Notes: generated by a model from the sequence alone, not told the origin. Shown: positions 1 through 6,230, counted from the stretch's first letter. The stretch is 6,577 bases of DNA from an uncultured Lachnospiraceae bacterium (GCA_902783205.1 CACZQE010000165.1:1-6577); one strand, 5' to 3'. A program made the numbers and translations.

Positions 1-1
1 A

Positions 2-310
2 GAACCCGCCCGGGAAGCGGGCGCTCTGTCCGTTGATTATGAAGGAAGGATCGTATATCTGGAGGGGAAGCCGCTTCCGGTGACCGCCAAGGAGTTCGAA
101 CTTCTGCTTTACTTTATGCGGCACAGAGGGATGACGCTCAGCAGAGACAGGATTCTGGATGCTGTGTGGGGCTTCGATTATTTCGGAAGCTACCGCAATG
201 TGGATACTCTGGTAAAAAAGCTTCGGGCAAAGCTTTCAGAAAAGTATCCTTATATCAGGACCGTTTACGGAATCGGTTACTGTTTTGATGTTCAGGGAGA
301 GGAGAAATAA
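2..310 (+). CDS. OmpR/PhoB-family response regulator, C-terminal DNA-binding domain (5'-truncated)
   Basis: This is the 3' end of a two-component response regulator; the frame is open to the left edge, so the receiver domain lies outside the window. The visible 102 residues are almost entirely a Trans_reg_C winged helix. It shows the family pattern VTAKEFELLLYFMRHRG, then LSRDRILDAVWG, then the recognition-helix stretch RNVDTLVKKLRAKL and the terminal wing TVYGIGYCF. The GTG at base 80 lies inside the domain and is not the start. Such proteins bind DNA as phosphorylation-dependent dimers and activate or repress target promoters. The stop codon overlaps the ATG of the amidase gene by one base (TAATG), so the two genes are very likely co-transcribed and translationally coupled. 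No histidine kinase follows; a partner kinase may lie upstream or elsewhere. Family assignment is firm; the specific regulon is unknown. Confidence 0.93.
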   Translation, partial: EPAREAGALSVDYEGRIVYLEGKPLPVTAKEFELLLYFMRHRGMTLSRDRILDAVWGFDYFGSYRNVDTLVKKLRAKLSEKYPYIRTVYGIGYCFDVQGEEK

Positions 311-1494
311 TGAAAAGAATAAGGTTAGGAAAGTTTCTGATCAGCTGCTTGATGATATTGACCATGCTTGTGCCGGCTGCCGTGATTTCCGTACCTGTCA
401 GTGCCGGCAGCGTAAAGGTTATTTACGGAAAGAAGACACATACACACAGCAAGACCAAGTCTTACCTGTATCTTAACGGGAAGAAAAAGAGTGTGTCAGC
501 AACGCCCATCTTTTCCAAATCCGGGGCTTATGTAGGACCTGCCGGCGCTATCTTTAAAGATACGCTGAAGCTTGATTATAAGGCAAAAGGCAATAAGCTG
601 ACGATCAAATATAAGTCCAAGAAGCTGGAGATGACTTCCGGAAGCTGGTATGCAAAGCTCAACGGAAAGAAAACCAAACTGGGTGCACAGACATGGGTCA
701 TGACTTATAAAGCCAACAAAAAGAAACGCTGGGTTATCCCCCTGAACAGTGTCTGCAACAGACTGGGATTAAGGTATAAGCTCTCCAACGGCGTGATCTA
801 TATTGACACTACCGGAACAAGTTCCACAACAACCACTTCTGCTCCCGAGGCAACAACCGCAGCAGCTACGACGGCAACCGCCACTACATCTACCGTAAGC
901 CCGACTGTAAGCGGCAGAAAGATTATCATTGTTATTGACGCTGGACACGGCGGTTCCGATTCCGGCGCCACAGGCAACGGACTCAGGGAGAAAGACCTGA
1001 ATTTGGCCATTGTAAAATCAGCCAAGACCTATTTTGACAAAGACAGCCATTTCCAGGTTTACTATACAAGGCTGACCGACACTTATCCGACCCTGTCCCA
1101 GAGAAGTACATTTGCCAATAATAAAAAGGCGGATATCTTCCTCTGCGTACATATCAACAGTGCCGGTTCAACGGCTACGGGAACAGAGACTTTATATAAT
1201 CCGAACAGAAACAATACGACCAAGAACAAGTCTCTCAACATCACATCAACCGAGCTTGCGACTTACAGCCATAAAGGCGCTCTTAAAGCCACAGGGCTCA
1301 GGGACAGGGGACTCAAGGTCCGGACAGATCTGCATGTCCTCAACAAGACCAATATGCCGGCCTGCCTGATCGAGTACGGATTCATCAGCAACAAGAAAGA
1401 GTCAGCTATGTTGAAGGCCAACACCGCCAAGTTCGGAAAGGCTTTATACGACTCCACCGTGGAGCTGATGAAGAAAAAAGGCGTATACAAGTAA
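310..1494 (+). CDS. Secreted N-acetylmuramoyl-L-alanine amidase (Amidase_3) with N-terminal stalk domain
   Basis: A predicted cell-wall hydrolase that cleaves the amide bond between N-acetylmuramic acid and L-alanine of peptidoglycan, acting outside the membrane. Residues 1-32 form a signal peptide: basic MKRIRLGK, a hydrophobic core, and probable cleavage after VSA. Residues about 36-166 are Lys-rich and resemble the copper-amine-oxidase N-terminal-like stalk repeat found in clostridial wall proteins (a hydrophobic VGPAGAIF segment, later WVIPLNSVCNRLGL and GVIYID). A Thr/Ser/Ala linker covers about 167-200. The catalytic Amidase_3 domain runs from about 203 to 391. Expected zinc ligands are His213 (DAGHGG), Glu227 (LREKDLN) and His281 (CVHINS), with catalytic Glu355 in LIEYGFISN, so the enzyme looks intact. 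The ATG is preceded by a GGAG Shine-Dalgarno site (301-304) and overlaps the regulator stop. The role could be daughter-cell separation, sporulation or wall turnover; the sequence does not decide between them. Confidence 0.93.
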   Translation: MKRIRLGKFLISCLMILTMLVPAAVISVPVSAGSVKVIYGKKTHTHSKTKSYLYLNGKKKSVSATPIFSKSGAYVGPAGAIFKDTLKLDYKAKGNKLTIKYKSKKLEMTSGSWYAKLNGKKTKLGAQTWVMTYKANKKKRWVIPLNSVCNRLGLRYKLSNGVIYIDTTGTSSTTTTSAPEATTAAATTATATTSTVSPTVSGRKIIIVIDAGHGGSDSGATGNGLREKDLNLAIVKSAKTYFDKDSHFQVYYTRLTDTYPTLSQRSTFANNKKADIFLCVHINSAGSTATGTETLYNPNRNNTTKNKSLNITSTELATYSHKGALKATGLRDRGLKVRTDLHVLNKTNMPACLIEYGFISNKKESAMLKANTAKFGKALYDSTVELMKKKGVYK

Positions 1495-1518
1495 ATATTT
1501 CCTCTGATGGGGAATTTC

Positions 1519-1556
1519 ACCACAGCATACCAAATCTGGTATGCTGTGGTTTTTTT
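1519..1556 (+). terminator. Strong intrinsic terminator after the amidase gene
   Basis: A perfect 13-bp inverted repeat (1519-1531 with 1538-1550, arms ACCACAGCATACC and its complement) has a 6-base loop and runs directly into seven Ts (1550-1556). It starts 24 bases after the amidase stop and ends just before the NrdR boxes, so it insulates the nrdD operon from upstream transcription. No A-run precedes it, so it should work mainly in the plus direction. Confidence 0.95.
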
Positions 1557-1568
1557 AATGAATAATTA

Positions 1569-1584
1569 ACACTATATCTAGTAG
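1569..1584 (+). promoter_or_regulatory. NrdR box 1 (distal) upstream of nrdD
   Basis: ACACTATATCTAGTAG matches the NrdR-box consensus ACACWATATATWGTGT at 13 of 16 positions by eye. It lies just upstream of the -35 element. NrdR is the ATP-cone repressor of ribonucleotide reductase genes and usually binds paired boxes about three helical turns apart. A second box starts 31 bp downstream, which strongly supports the call. The nrdR gene is not in this window. Confidence 0.82.
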
Positions 1585-1592
1585 AAATTTTA

Positions 1593-1621
1593 TTGAAAGA
1601 CACTAGAGATTGTGCTACAAT
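1593..1621 (+). promoter_or_regulatory. Sigma-A promoter of the nrdD-kinase-nrdG operon
   Basis: TTGAAA (1593-1598), a 17-bp spacer and TACAAT (1616-1621) form a near-consensus sigma-70/sigma-A promoter. A TGC just before the -10 gives it an extended -10. Transcription should start near 1627-1629, leaving a leader of about 55 bases. Within the leader only a weak hairpin (GGCAT 1628-1632 with ATGCC 1642-1646) is visible, with no recognisable riboswitch. The nrdD ribosome site is AGGGGAG (1670-1676), seven bases before the ATG. Confidence 0.85.
1600..1615 (+). promoter_or_regulatory. NrdR box 2 (proximal), inside the promoter spacer
   Basis: ACACTAGAGATTGTGC matches the NrdR-box consensus at 13 of 16 positions by eye. 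It fills the spacer between the -35 (1593-1598) and -10 (1616-1621) hexamers almost exactly. A repressor bound here would exclude RNA polymerase. Its start is 31 bp from that of box 1, placing both on the same face of the helix. Confidence 0.82.
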
Positions 1622-1683
1622 GGTTCCGGCATGGAAGAAGTATGCCCTAAGAGGAGTTTATCAAACCACAGGGGAGAGAAGAT

Positions 1684-3861
1684 ATGAAGATTATAAAAAG
1701 AAGCGGCATGGAGGTGGAATTTGACCTTTCCAAGATTACCAACGCGGTGCGGAAGGCCAACGCCAGTGTCGTGGACTGCGAAAAGATCACGGAGGAACAG
1801 ATTCAGGAAATCTCCAGGAATGTGGAGATTATATGCGCGGGTATGAACCGTGCCCTGAATGTGGAGGAAATCCAGGATCTGGTGGAGAACCAGATCATGA
1901 ACCAGCGGGCTTTCCGCCTGGCCAGCAATTACATTACCTACCGTTATAAGCGTGCTCTGATCAGAAAGTCCAATTCCACGGACCAGCAGATCTTAAGCCT
2001 GCTGGAGTGCAATAACGAAGAGGTGATCCAGGAAAACTCCAACAAGAATCCCACGGTAAACAGTGTACAGAGAGACTATATGGCCGGGGAGGTCAGCAAG
2101 GATATTACCAGACGATTCCTCCTGCCCCAGAACATTATCGAGGCACATGAGAAGGGAATCATACATTTCCACGATGCGGATTATTTTGCCCAGCATATGC
2201 ATAACTGCTGTCTGGTAAACCTGGAAGATATGCTCATGAACGGCACGGTGATCAGCGATGTGATGATCGAGCAGCCCAAGAGCTTCTCCACCGCCTGTAA
2301 TATAGCAACCCAGAGTGTTGCCCAGATTGCCAGCTCCCAGTACGGCGGCCAGAGCATTACCCTTTCCCACCTGGTTCCTTTCGTGCAGATCAGCCGGGAG
2401 AAATACAGAAAAGAAGTAAGGGAAGAGATGAAGTCGGAAGGTGTGATCATTTCCGATGATAAGATCAACGAGATCGCGGAAAGCCGCCTCCGCAAGGAGA
2501 TCAAGCAGGGTGTGCAGGTGATCCAGTACCAGGTGATCACTCTGATGACCACCAACGGACAGGCTCCTTTTGTCACAGTCTTCATGTACCTGGACGAGGT
2601 GGAGGAAGGCCAGGCAAGAGATGATCTGGCAATCATTATTGAAGAGATGCTCAACCAGAGAATCCTGGGTGTCAAGAATGAAAAAGGCGTCTATATCACA
2701 CCGGCTTTCCCCAAGCTGATCTATGTCCTGGAAGAGGACAATATCCATAAAGACAGCAAGTACTGGTATCTGACGGAACTTGCCGCCAAATGTACAGCCA
2801 AGCGCATGGTTCCGGATTACATCTCCGAGAAGGTCATGCTGGAAAATAAAGTCGATAAAAACGGAAACGGCCACTGTTATCCCTGCATGGGATGCCGCAG
2901 TTTCCTGACTCCCTATGTGGATGAGGACGGAAAGCCCAAGTATTACGGCCGTTTCAACCAGGGCGTGGTCACCCTGAACCTGGTGGATATCGCATGTTCT
3001 TCAGAGGGGGATCAGGACCGGTTCTGGCAGATTTTTGACGAGCGGCTGGAACTTTGCCACGATGCTCTCATGTACCGGCATAAAAGGCTCCTTGGAACTC
3101 CTTCCGATGTGGCGCCTATCCTCTGGCAGAACGGAGCCCTCGCCCGTCTGAAAAAGGGAGAGAAGATTGACAGGCTCCTGTTTGGGGGCTATTCCACCAT
3201 CTCTCTGGGATACGCCGGCCTTTACGAATGTACCAGATATATGACCGGAAAGAGCCATACGGACGAAGACGGACGTACATTTGCCATGGCTGTCATGCAG
3301 CATATGAATGACGCCTGCAAAAAGTGGAAGCAGGAGCACAATATAGACTTCAGCGTCTACGGTACGCCCCTTGAGTCTACCACCTACAAGTTTGCAAAAT
3401 GTCTTCAGGAGCGCTTCGGCCTCATCCCTGGCGTTACGGACAAAAACTATATTACAAACAGCTATCACGTGCATGTCACGGAAGAGATCAACGCATTTGA
3501 CAAGCTCAAATTTGAAGCACCTTTCCAGAAGCTGTCGCCGGGAGGCGCCATCAGCTATGTGGAAGTGCCCAATATGCAGAACAATATCGACGCGGTCCTT
3601 TCTGTCATGCAGTATATCTATGAAAATATCATGTACGCAGAGCTGAACACCAAGAGTGACTACTGCCAGTGCTGCGGATATGAGGGAGAGATCGAGATCG
3701 TTACCGATAAGCACGGCAAGCTGATCTGGAGATGTCCCAACTGTGGAAATGAGGACCAGAACAAGATGAATGTAGCCAGGAGAACCTGCGGTTACATCGG
3801 CACACAGTTCTGGAACCAGGGCAGGACCCAGGAGATCAAGGAGAGAGTACTTCATCTTTAG
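1684..3861 (+). CDS. nrdD: Anaerobic (class III) ribonucleoside-triphosphate reductase, large subunit
   Basis: This glycyl-radical enzyme reduces ribonucleoside triphosphates to 2'-deoxynucleoside triphosphates in the cytoplasm under anaerobiosis. The 725-residue length is normal. Residues 1 to about 92 form an ATP-cone (begins MKIIKRSGMEVEFDLSKI), the dATP/ATP activity switch. The catalytic barrel follows. Candidate active-site cysteines are Cys175/176 (HNCC) and Cys404 (CMGCRSFL), by analogy with the pair characterised in phage T4 NrdD. A zinc site is formed by Cys661/Cys664 and Cys684/Cys687. The glycyl-radical motif RRTCGYIGTQFW places the radical on Gly703; the 16-residue distance from the last zinc cysteine is the same as in the E. 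coli and T4 enzymes. Extra cysteines (398, 401, 663) sit near the functional ones. It needs NrdG for activation, encoded two genes downstream. Control by NrdR is predicted from the paired boxes upstream. The start is set by a good ribosome site and the ATP-cone beginning at residue 1. Confidence 0.98.
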   Translation: MKIIKRSGMEVEFDLSKITNAVRKANASVVDCEKITEEQIQEISRNVEIICAGMNRALNVEEIQDLVENQIMNQRAFRLASNYITYRYKRALIRKSNSTDQQILSLLECNNEEVIQENSNKNPTVNSVQRDYMAGEVSKDITRRFLLPQNIIEAHEKGIIHFHDADYFAQHMHNCCLVNLEDMLMNGTVISDVMIEQPKSFSTACNIATQSVAQIASSQYGGQSITLSHLVPFVQISREKYRKEVREEMKSEGVIISDDKINEIAESRLRKEIKQGVQVIQYQVITLMTTNGQAPFVTVFMYLDEVEEGQARDDLAIIIEEMLNQRILGVKNEKGVYITPAFPKLIYVLEEDNIHKDSKYWYLTELAAKCTAKRMVPDYISEKVMLENKVDKNGNGHCYPCMGCRSFLTPYVDEDGKPKYYGRFNQGVVTLNLVDIACSSEGDQDRFWQIFDERLELCHDALMYRHKRLLGTPSDVAPILWQNGALARLKKGEKIDRLLFGGYSTISLGYAGLYECTRYMTGKSHTDEDGRTFAMAVMQHMNDACKKWKQEHNIDFSVYGTPLESTTYKFAKCLQERFGLIPGVTDKNYITNSYHVHVTEEINAFDKLKFEAPFQKLSPGGAISYVEVPNMQNNIDAVLSVMQYIYENIMYAELNTKSDYCQCCGYEGEIEIVTDKHGKLIWRCPNCGNEDQNKMNVARRTCGYIGTQFWNQGRTQEIKERVLHL

Positions 3862-3876
3862 GAAGGAAGAGGCAGC

Positions 3877-4851
3877 ATGAGGGAGATTCTCTGTATAGGA
3901 CAGGCAGTTATAGACTGTATTACCCGGAATCCGGTGAAAGATCCGGCAAAAAAGCTGGTCTACCGGGCGGACCAGATCAGTCTCTGTGTCGGCGGAGACG
4001 CGGTCAATGAAGCGTCTCTGTTGAGCCGTCTGGGCCATAAAGTGAAGCTGGCGGGAGCCCTGGGTGACGATCCTGCGGGAAAGCTGATTCTTGAGGAGAT
4101 GAAGCGGCTGGGCGTGGACTGCAGTCTGGTGGATACAGACCGGACCGGAGCAAGACCGACCCCGGTGGCTAACCTGATGGTCAACGGAGACGGGACGAGA
4201 AGCTCCTATAACAGTACGGCCACACTGCTGGAAGGCTACAGACCGGATCCGGACCTGGTAAGGGCAGCAGCGGAGGAAGGAGTAAAAATCCTGTCTCTGG
4301 CCAGTCTTTTCAGAGCCCCTCTGGATGATCCGGCAGTGATCCGCGATCTGGTAACGGAAGCAAAATCCCTGGGAATGACGGTCTGCGCTGACACAAAAAT
4401 CCCCACCTACCGGCCGGTTACACCTGCCGATATCGCTGACCTTCTGCCGATGATCGACTATATGTTTCCCAATGAGAATGAAGGGGCATTTTTCACAGGA
4501 GAAAACAAGCCTGAGGATATGGCCCGGCGTCTCAGTGATATGGGGCCGGCAAATGTAATTATCAAGGCCGGCGCCGACGGATGCTATATCTGCCGGGGAG
4601 GCAGACAAGCTAAAGAGATTATCCATCTGCCCGCCATGGATGTGGAAGCCGTGGACTCCACCGGGGCAGGAGACAGTTTTGTGGCCGGATTTTTATCCGG
4701 GCTGCTTCGGGGAATGGAAACGGTGGACTGCGCCGGGTACGGCACCGCATGTGCGGCAGCCTGCCTTACCCGTATCGGGGCAGGCGAGGGAGTAAGGAAC
4801 AGAGAGGAAGCGGACCTCCTTTACAGGAAGCTAAAAAACAGCCGGAGGTAG
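3877..4851 (+). CDS. PfkB/ribokinase-family carbohydrate or nucleoside kinase, inserted between nrdD and nrdG
   Basis: A 324-residue cytoplasmic kinase of the PfkB family, which phosphorylates sugars or nucleosides with ATP. It opens with the Rossmann-like strand REILCIGQAVIDCI, where Asp13 occupies the usual substrate-binding position. PfkB signature 1 is at about 39-54 (GGDAVNEASLLSRLG). Typical family stretches follow: LAGALGDDPAGKLILEEMKRLGVD, ADTKIPTYRP and DYMFPNENEGAFFTG. Signature 2 is VDSTGAGDSFVAGF, with the anion hole Gly263-Gly265 and catalytic base Asp266. All key residues look intact. The substrate cannot be named: the family covers ribose, fructose, ketodeoxygluconate, adenosine, inosine/guanosine and pseudouridine kinases. 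It begins 15 bases after nrdD behind AGGAAGG/AAGAGG and ends 3 bases before nrdG, whose ribosome site lies inside its last codons. That placement in a deoxynucleotide-synthesis operon favours a nucleoside or pentose substrate, which is inference only. Confidence 0.93.
   Translation: MREILCIGQAVIDCITRNPVKDPAKKLVYRADQISLCVGGDAVNEASLLSRLGHKVKLAGALGDDPAGKLILEEMKRLGVDCSLVDTDRTGARPTPVANLMVNGDGTRSSYNSTATLLEGYRPDPDLVRAAAEEGVKILSLASLFRAPLDDPAVIRDLVTEAKSLGMTVCADTKIPTYRPVTPADIADLLPMIDYMFPNENEGAFFTGENKPEDMARRLSDMGPANVIIKAGADGCYICRGGRQAKEIIHLPAMDVEAVDSTGAGDSFVAGFLSGLLRGMETVDCAGYGTACAAACLTRIGAGEGVRNREEADLLYRKLKNSRR
4844..4848 (+). promoter_or_regulatory. Ribosome binding site of nrdG inside the kinase gene
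   Basis: GGAGG lies within the penultimate and final sense codons of the kinase gene, six bases before the nrdG ATG at 4855. Ribosomes finishing the kinase would be placed directly at the nrdG start. This implies translational coupling and means nrdG output may depend on translation of the kinase. Confidence 0.85.
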
Positions 4852-4854
4852 GAC

Positions 4855-5382
4855 ATGCATTACGCGACAATAAAAAACTGTGATATAGCCAACGGGCCGG
4901 GAGTCAGAATTTCCCTTTTTGTGAGTGGATGTACCCACCACTGCCCCGGCTGCTTTAATGAAGAGACATGGGATTTCCTTTACGGAGATCCCTTTACTGA
5001 TGAAACGGAAAAAAAGATCTTCGATCTGCTCTCACCGGATTATATAGCAGGTCTGTCGGTCCTGGGAGGGGAACCCATGGAGTATGTGAACCAGCAGGTT
5101 CTGGCAGGTTTCCTGGAGAGAGTAAGGGAGAGATTTCCGGAAAAATCCATATGGATCTATACAGGATATATATTTGAAAAGGACCTTCTGGGCCATATGA
5201 TGAAAAAATGGAAAGAGACCGGAAGGATCCTGGCAGCAGCGGACGTGCTGGTAGACGGACCCTTTGTCCTGGAAAAGAAAGATATAAGCCTCCGCTTTCG
5301 CGGATCTTCCAACCAGCGCATCATCGATTTAAAGAAAAGCATGGCAGAAAAAAAGACGGTCCTCTGGGAGGAGCCGTCTTAA
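4855..5382 (+). CDS. nrdG: Anaerobic ribonucleotide reductase activating protein (radical SAM)
   Basis: This iron-sulfur activase reductively cleaves S-adenosylmethionine and abstracts hydrogen from the NrdD radical glycine. The radical-SAM cluster motif CX3CX2C is at Cys26, Cys30 and Cys33 (SGCTHHCPGCFNEETWDF). The SAM-contact motif VLGGEP is at 69-74. Family-specific C-terminal stretches are present: IWIYTGY (99-105), VDGPFV (133-138) and LRFRGSSNQRIIDL (146-159). The N-terminal NGPGVRISLFVSGC is typical of NrdG. At 175 residues it is complete and somewhat longer than E. coli NrdG. The last dozen or so residues after KKSM look like a low-constraint tail, and their codons also form a hairpin that should terminate transcription from the opposite strand. 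The gene shares the nrdD promoter. No clear intrinsic terminator for the plus strand follows it. Confidence 0.97.
   Translation: MHYATIKNCDIANGPGVRISLFVSGCTHHCPGCFNEETWDFLYGDPFTDETEKKIFDLLSPDYIAGLSVLGGEPMEYVNQQVLAGFLERVRERFPEKSIWIYTGYIFEKDLLGHMMKKWKETGRILAAADVLVDGPFVLEKKDISLRFRGSSNQRIIDLKKSMAEKKTVLWEEPS
5348..5380 (-). terminator. Intrinsic terminator for the convergent membrane-protein gene, embedded in nrdG
   Basis: Read on the minus strand, arms AAGACGG and CCGTCTT (5374-5380 with 5353-5359) enclose an inner stem TCCTC/GAGGA (5368-5372 with 5360-5364) with a single bulged base and a 3-base loop. The stem is followed by a run of Ts (complement of seven As at 5348-5354). It starts 22 bases after the minus-strand stop codon. 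In the plus direction the same hairpin overlaps the nrdG stop but is not followed by a T-run, so it should terminate nrdG only weakly. Confidence 0.85.
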
Positions 5383-5401
5383 AGATAACAGCTGATACAT
5401 T

Positions 5402-6073
5402 TTAAGAACTTTTTTCCCGGGTCATGAGCAGCTGGACCGCAATGCCCAGAAGACATAAGAAGAGTCCCAGGGTAAACCTTGACTGAAGGAGCGAAGGCAG
5501 GGTCAGATGAAGATTAGAGGCCATGACCTGGGCAGATCCGGCTGCGAAAAAACTTCCTGCCGCAGCAGAAGTGAAGATGATCACAGGGCGGATAAACTTT
5601 ACAGCCAGGCTTGCCACTACAAATCCCAGAATCAGGCAGACAAAGAACTGCAGATCGCCGTTGAGGGGAATCAGTGAAACGCCTGCGGAAAAGGCCAGTA
5701 CAAAACTGAAAACAAAAATACCCAGCCGGTAGATAAATGAAGACAGGCAGGCGACTACGATTCCTATGGCAATGGTGATCAGTATGGAAAGCGGGACGCC
5801 TACATGAAGAAAAGATGTAACAGCGATGCTTCCCAGTACGCAGCCCAGGATAAATCCGCACAGAGCGATGAAAAACCTGGAAGCTTTATAGCCGAAAAAG
5901 CAGGCCACGAGGCCCAGGATCAGGGTGACAGCAGCAGCGATCATAGCCTGGGTTCCGCCGGCGGCATCACCGGTCAGAGCTATAATCTGATCAATAATCT
6001 GCTGCAGACTTCCGCTTTCCGGCATTTCCGCGGGAAAGGGGAGAAAAACAGCCACATTATATAAAACATTCAT
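5402..6073 (-). CDS. Multi-pass membrane protein, TMEM198/DUF4203-like
   Basis: A 223-residue integral membrane protein with about seven hydrophobic segments, at roughly residues 43-60, 65-86, 93-111, 114-134, 141-158, 161-182 and 199-217. Many small residues (GFILGCVLGS, SAAAGSFFAAGS) allow tight helix packing. Paired helices with FGYKASRF near the start of the core and a short Lys/Arg-rich tail (MTREKSS) recall the TM7S3/TM198-like domain (DUF4203) seen in clostridia. That assignment is from memory of the pattern, and no function is known. The start chosen at 6073 (MNVLYNV) has AGAAAGGA seven bases upstream. A longer frame reaches a GTG at 6127, but that codon has no ribosome site and overlaps the candidate -10. 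The first 40 residues are less hydrophobic and may be extracytoplasmic. The gene converges on nrdG with a 19-bp gap. Confidence 0.85.
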   Translation of the reverse strand: MNVLYNVAVFLPFPAEMPESGSLQQIIDQIIALTGDAAGGTQAMIAAAVTLILGLVACFFGYKASRFFIALCGFILGCVLGSIAVTSFLHVGVPLSILITIAIGIVVACLSSFIYRLGIFVFSFVLAFSAGVSLIPLNGDLQFFVCLILGFVVASLAVKFIRPVIIFTSAAAGSFFAAGSAQVMASNLHLTLPSLLQSRFTLGLFLCLLGIAVQLLMTREKSS

Positions 6074-6080
6074 AACAGAG

Positions 6081-6088
6081 TCCTTTCT
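6081..6088 (-). promoter_or_regulatory. Ribosome binding site deciding the start of the membrane-protein gene
   Basis: On the minus strand AGAAAGGA lies seven bases before the ATG at 6073-6071. No comparable site precedes the upstream in-frame GTG at 6127, where the preceding bases are T-rich. This favours the shorter 223-residue product. Confidence 0.8.
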
Positions 6089-6117
6089 GACATAGGCATA
6101 GTTGACATGTTTCATAC

Positions 6118-6126
6118 ATAGTAACA
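6118..6126 (-). promoter_or_regulatory. Candidate extended -10 promoter of the membrane-protein gene
   Basis: On the minus strand TGTTACTAT combines a TGN extension with a TACTAT -10 hexamer. It sits about 45 bases upstream of the ATG, downstream of a T-rich stretch. No good -35 is present at 16-18 bp; the nearest TTGTGC (6144-6149) is 20 bp away. It is therefore a plausible but weak extended -10 promoter. Confidence 0.45.
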
Positions 6127-6201
6127 CAAAAACAGGAAAAAATGCACAAGAGAGGACAGAATAATTTAGCTTTATTTTCCGGTCAGACGCCAGCAGCCTT
6201 G

Positions 6202-6230
6202 TTGCGTATGCCGGTTATTTATATTATAAT
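6202..6230 (+). promoter_or_regulatory. Sigma-A promoter of gltX
   Basis: TTGCGT (6202-6207), a 17-bp spacer and a perfect TATAAT (6225-6230) lie in an AT-rich stretch. Transcription should start near 6237, giving a leader of about 70 bases before the gltX ATG. I see no T-box specifier or antiterminator layout in this leader, only short GC-rich complementarity (CGGAC near 6256 with GTCCG near 6285). The rest of the 235-bp divergent region (6074-6308) holds the opposing promoter and nothing else I can support. Confidence 0.78.

Noticed and set aside
820..910. Apparent low-complexity repeat of ACA/ACG/GCA triplets
   Set aside because: It encodes the Thr/Ala/Ser linker of the amidase in frame. 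The codons vary and there is no exact tandem unit, so it is not a separate repeat element.
1622..1683. Possible riboswitch in the nrdD leader
   Set aside because: The leader is only about 55 bases, with a single 5-bp hairpin and no cobalamin-type or other recognisable aptamer elements.
1631..1687. Short 18-codon upstream ORF overlapping the nrdD start
   Set aside because: No ribosome site precedes its ATG, the predicted peptide (MEEVCPKRSLSNHRGEKI) has no leader-peptide pattern, and the ATG lies within a few bases of the expected transcript start.
1993..2874. Open frame of 293 codons on the minus strand inside nrdD
   Set aside because: It is wholly antisense to conserved nrdD sequence, with no recognisable domain, so it is a shadow of the sense codon usage.
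3001..4626. Open frame of 541 codons on the minus strand across nrdD and the kinase gene
   Set aside because: It is antisense to two clear genes, spans the nrdD-kinase junction, and its product resembles no protein family. It most likely reflects codon bias of the sense genes.
6102..6107. Perfect TTGACA -35 on the plus strand upstream of gltX
   Set aside because: No acceptable -10 lies 16-18 bp downstream (bases there read ACACAAA). TTGCGT-17-TATAAT closer to the gene is a much better promoter.
6074..6127. GTG-initiated 18-residue N-terminal extension of the membrane protein
   Set aside because: There is no Shine-Dalgarno site before the GTG and it overlaps the candidate -10, while the ATG at 6073 has a good ribosome site.
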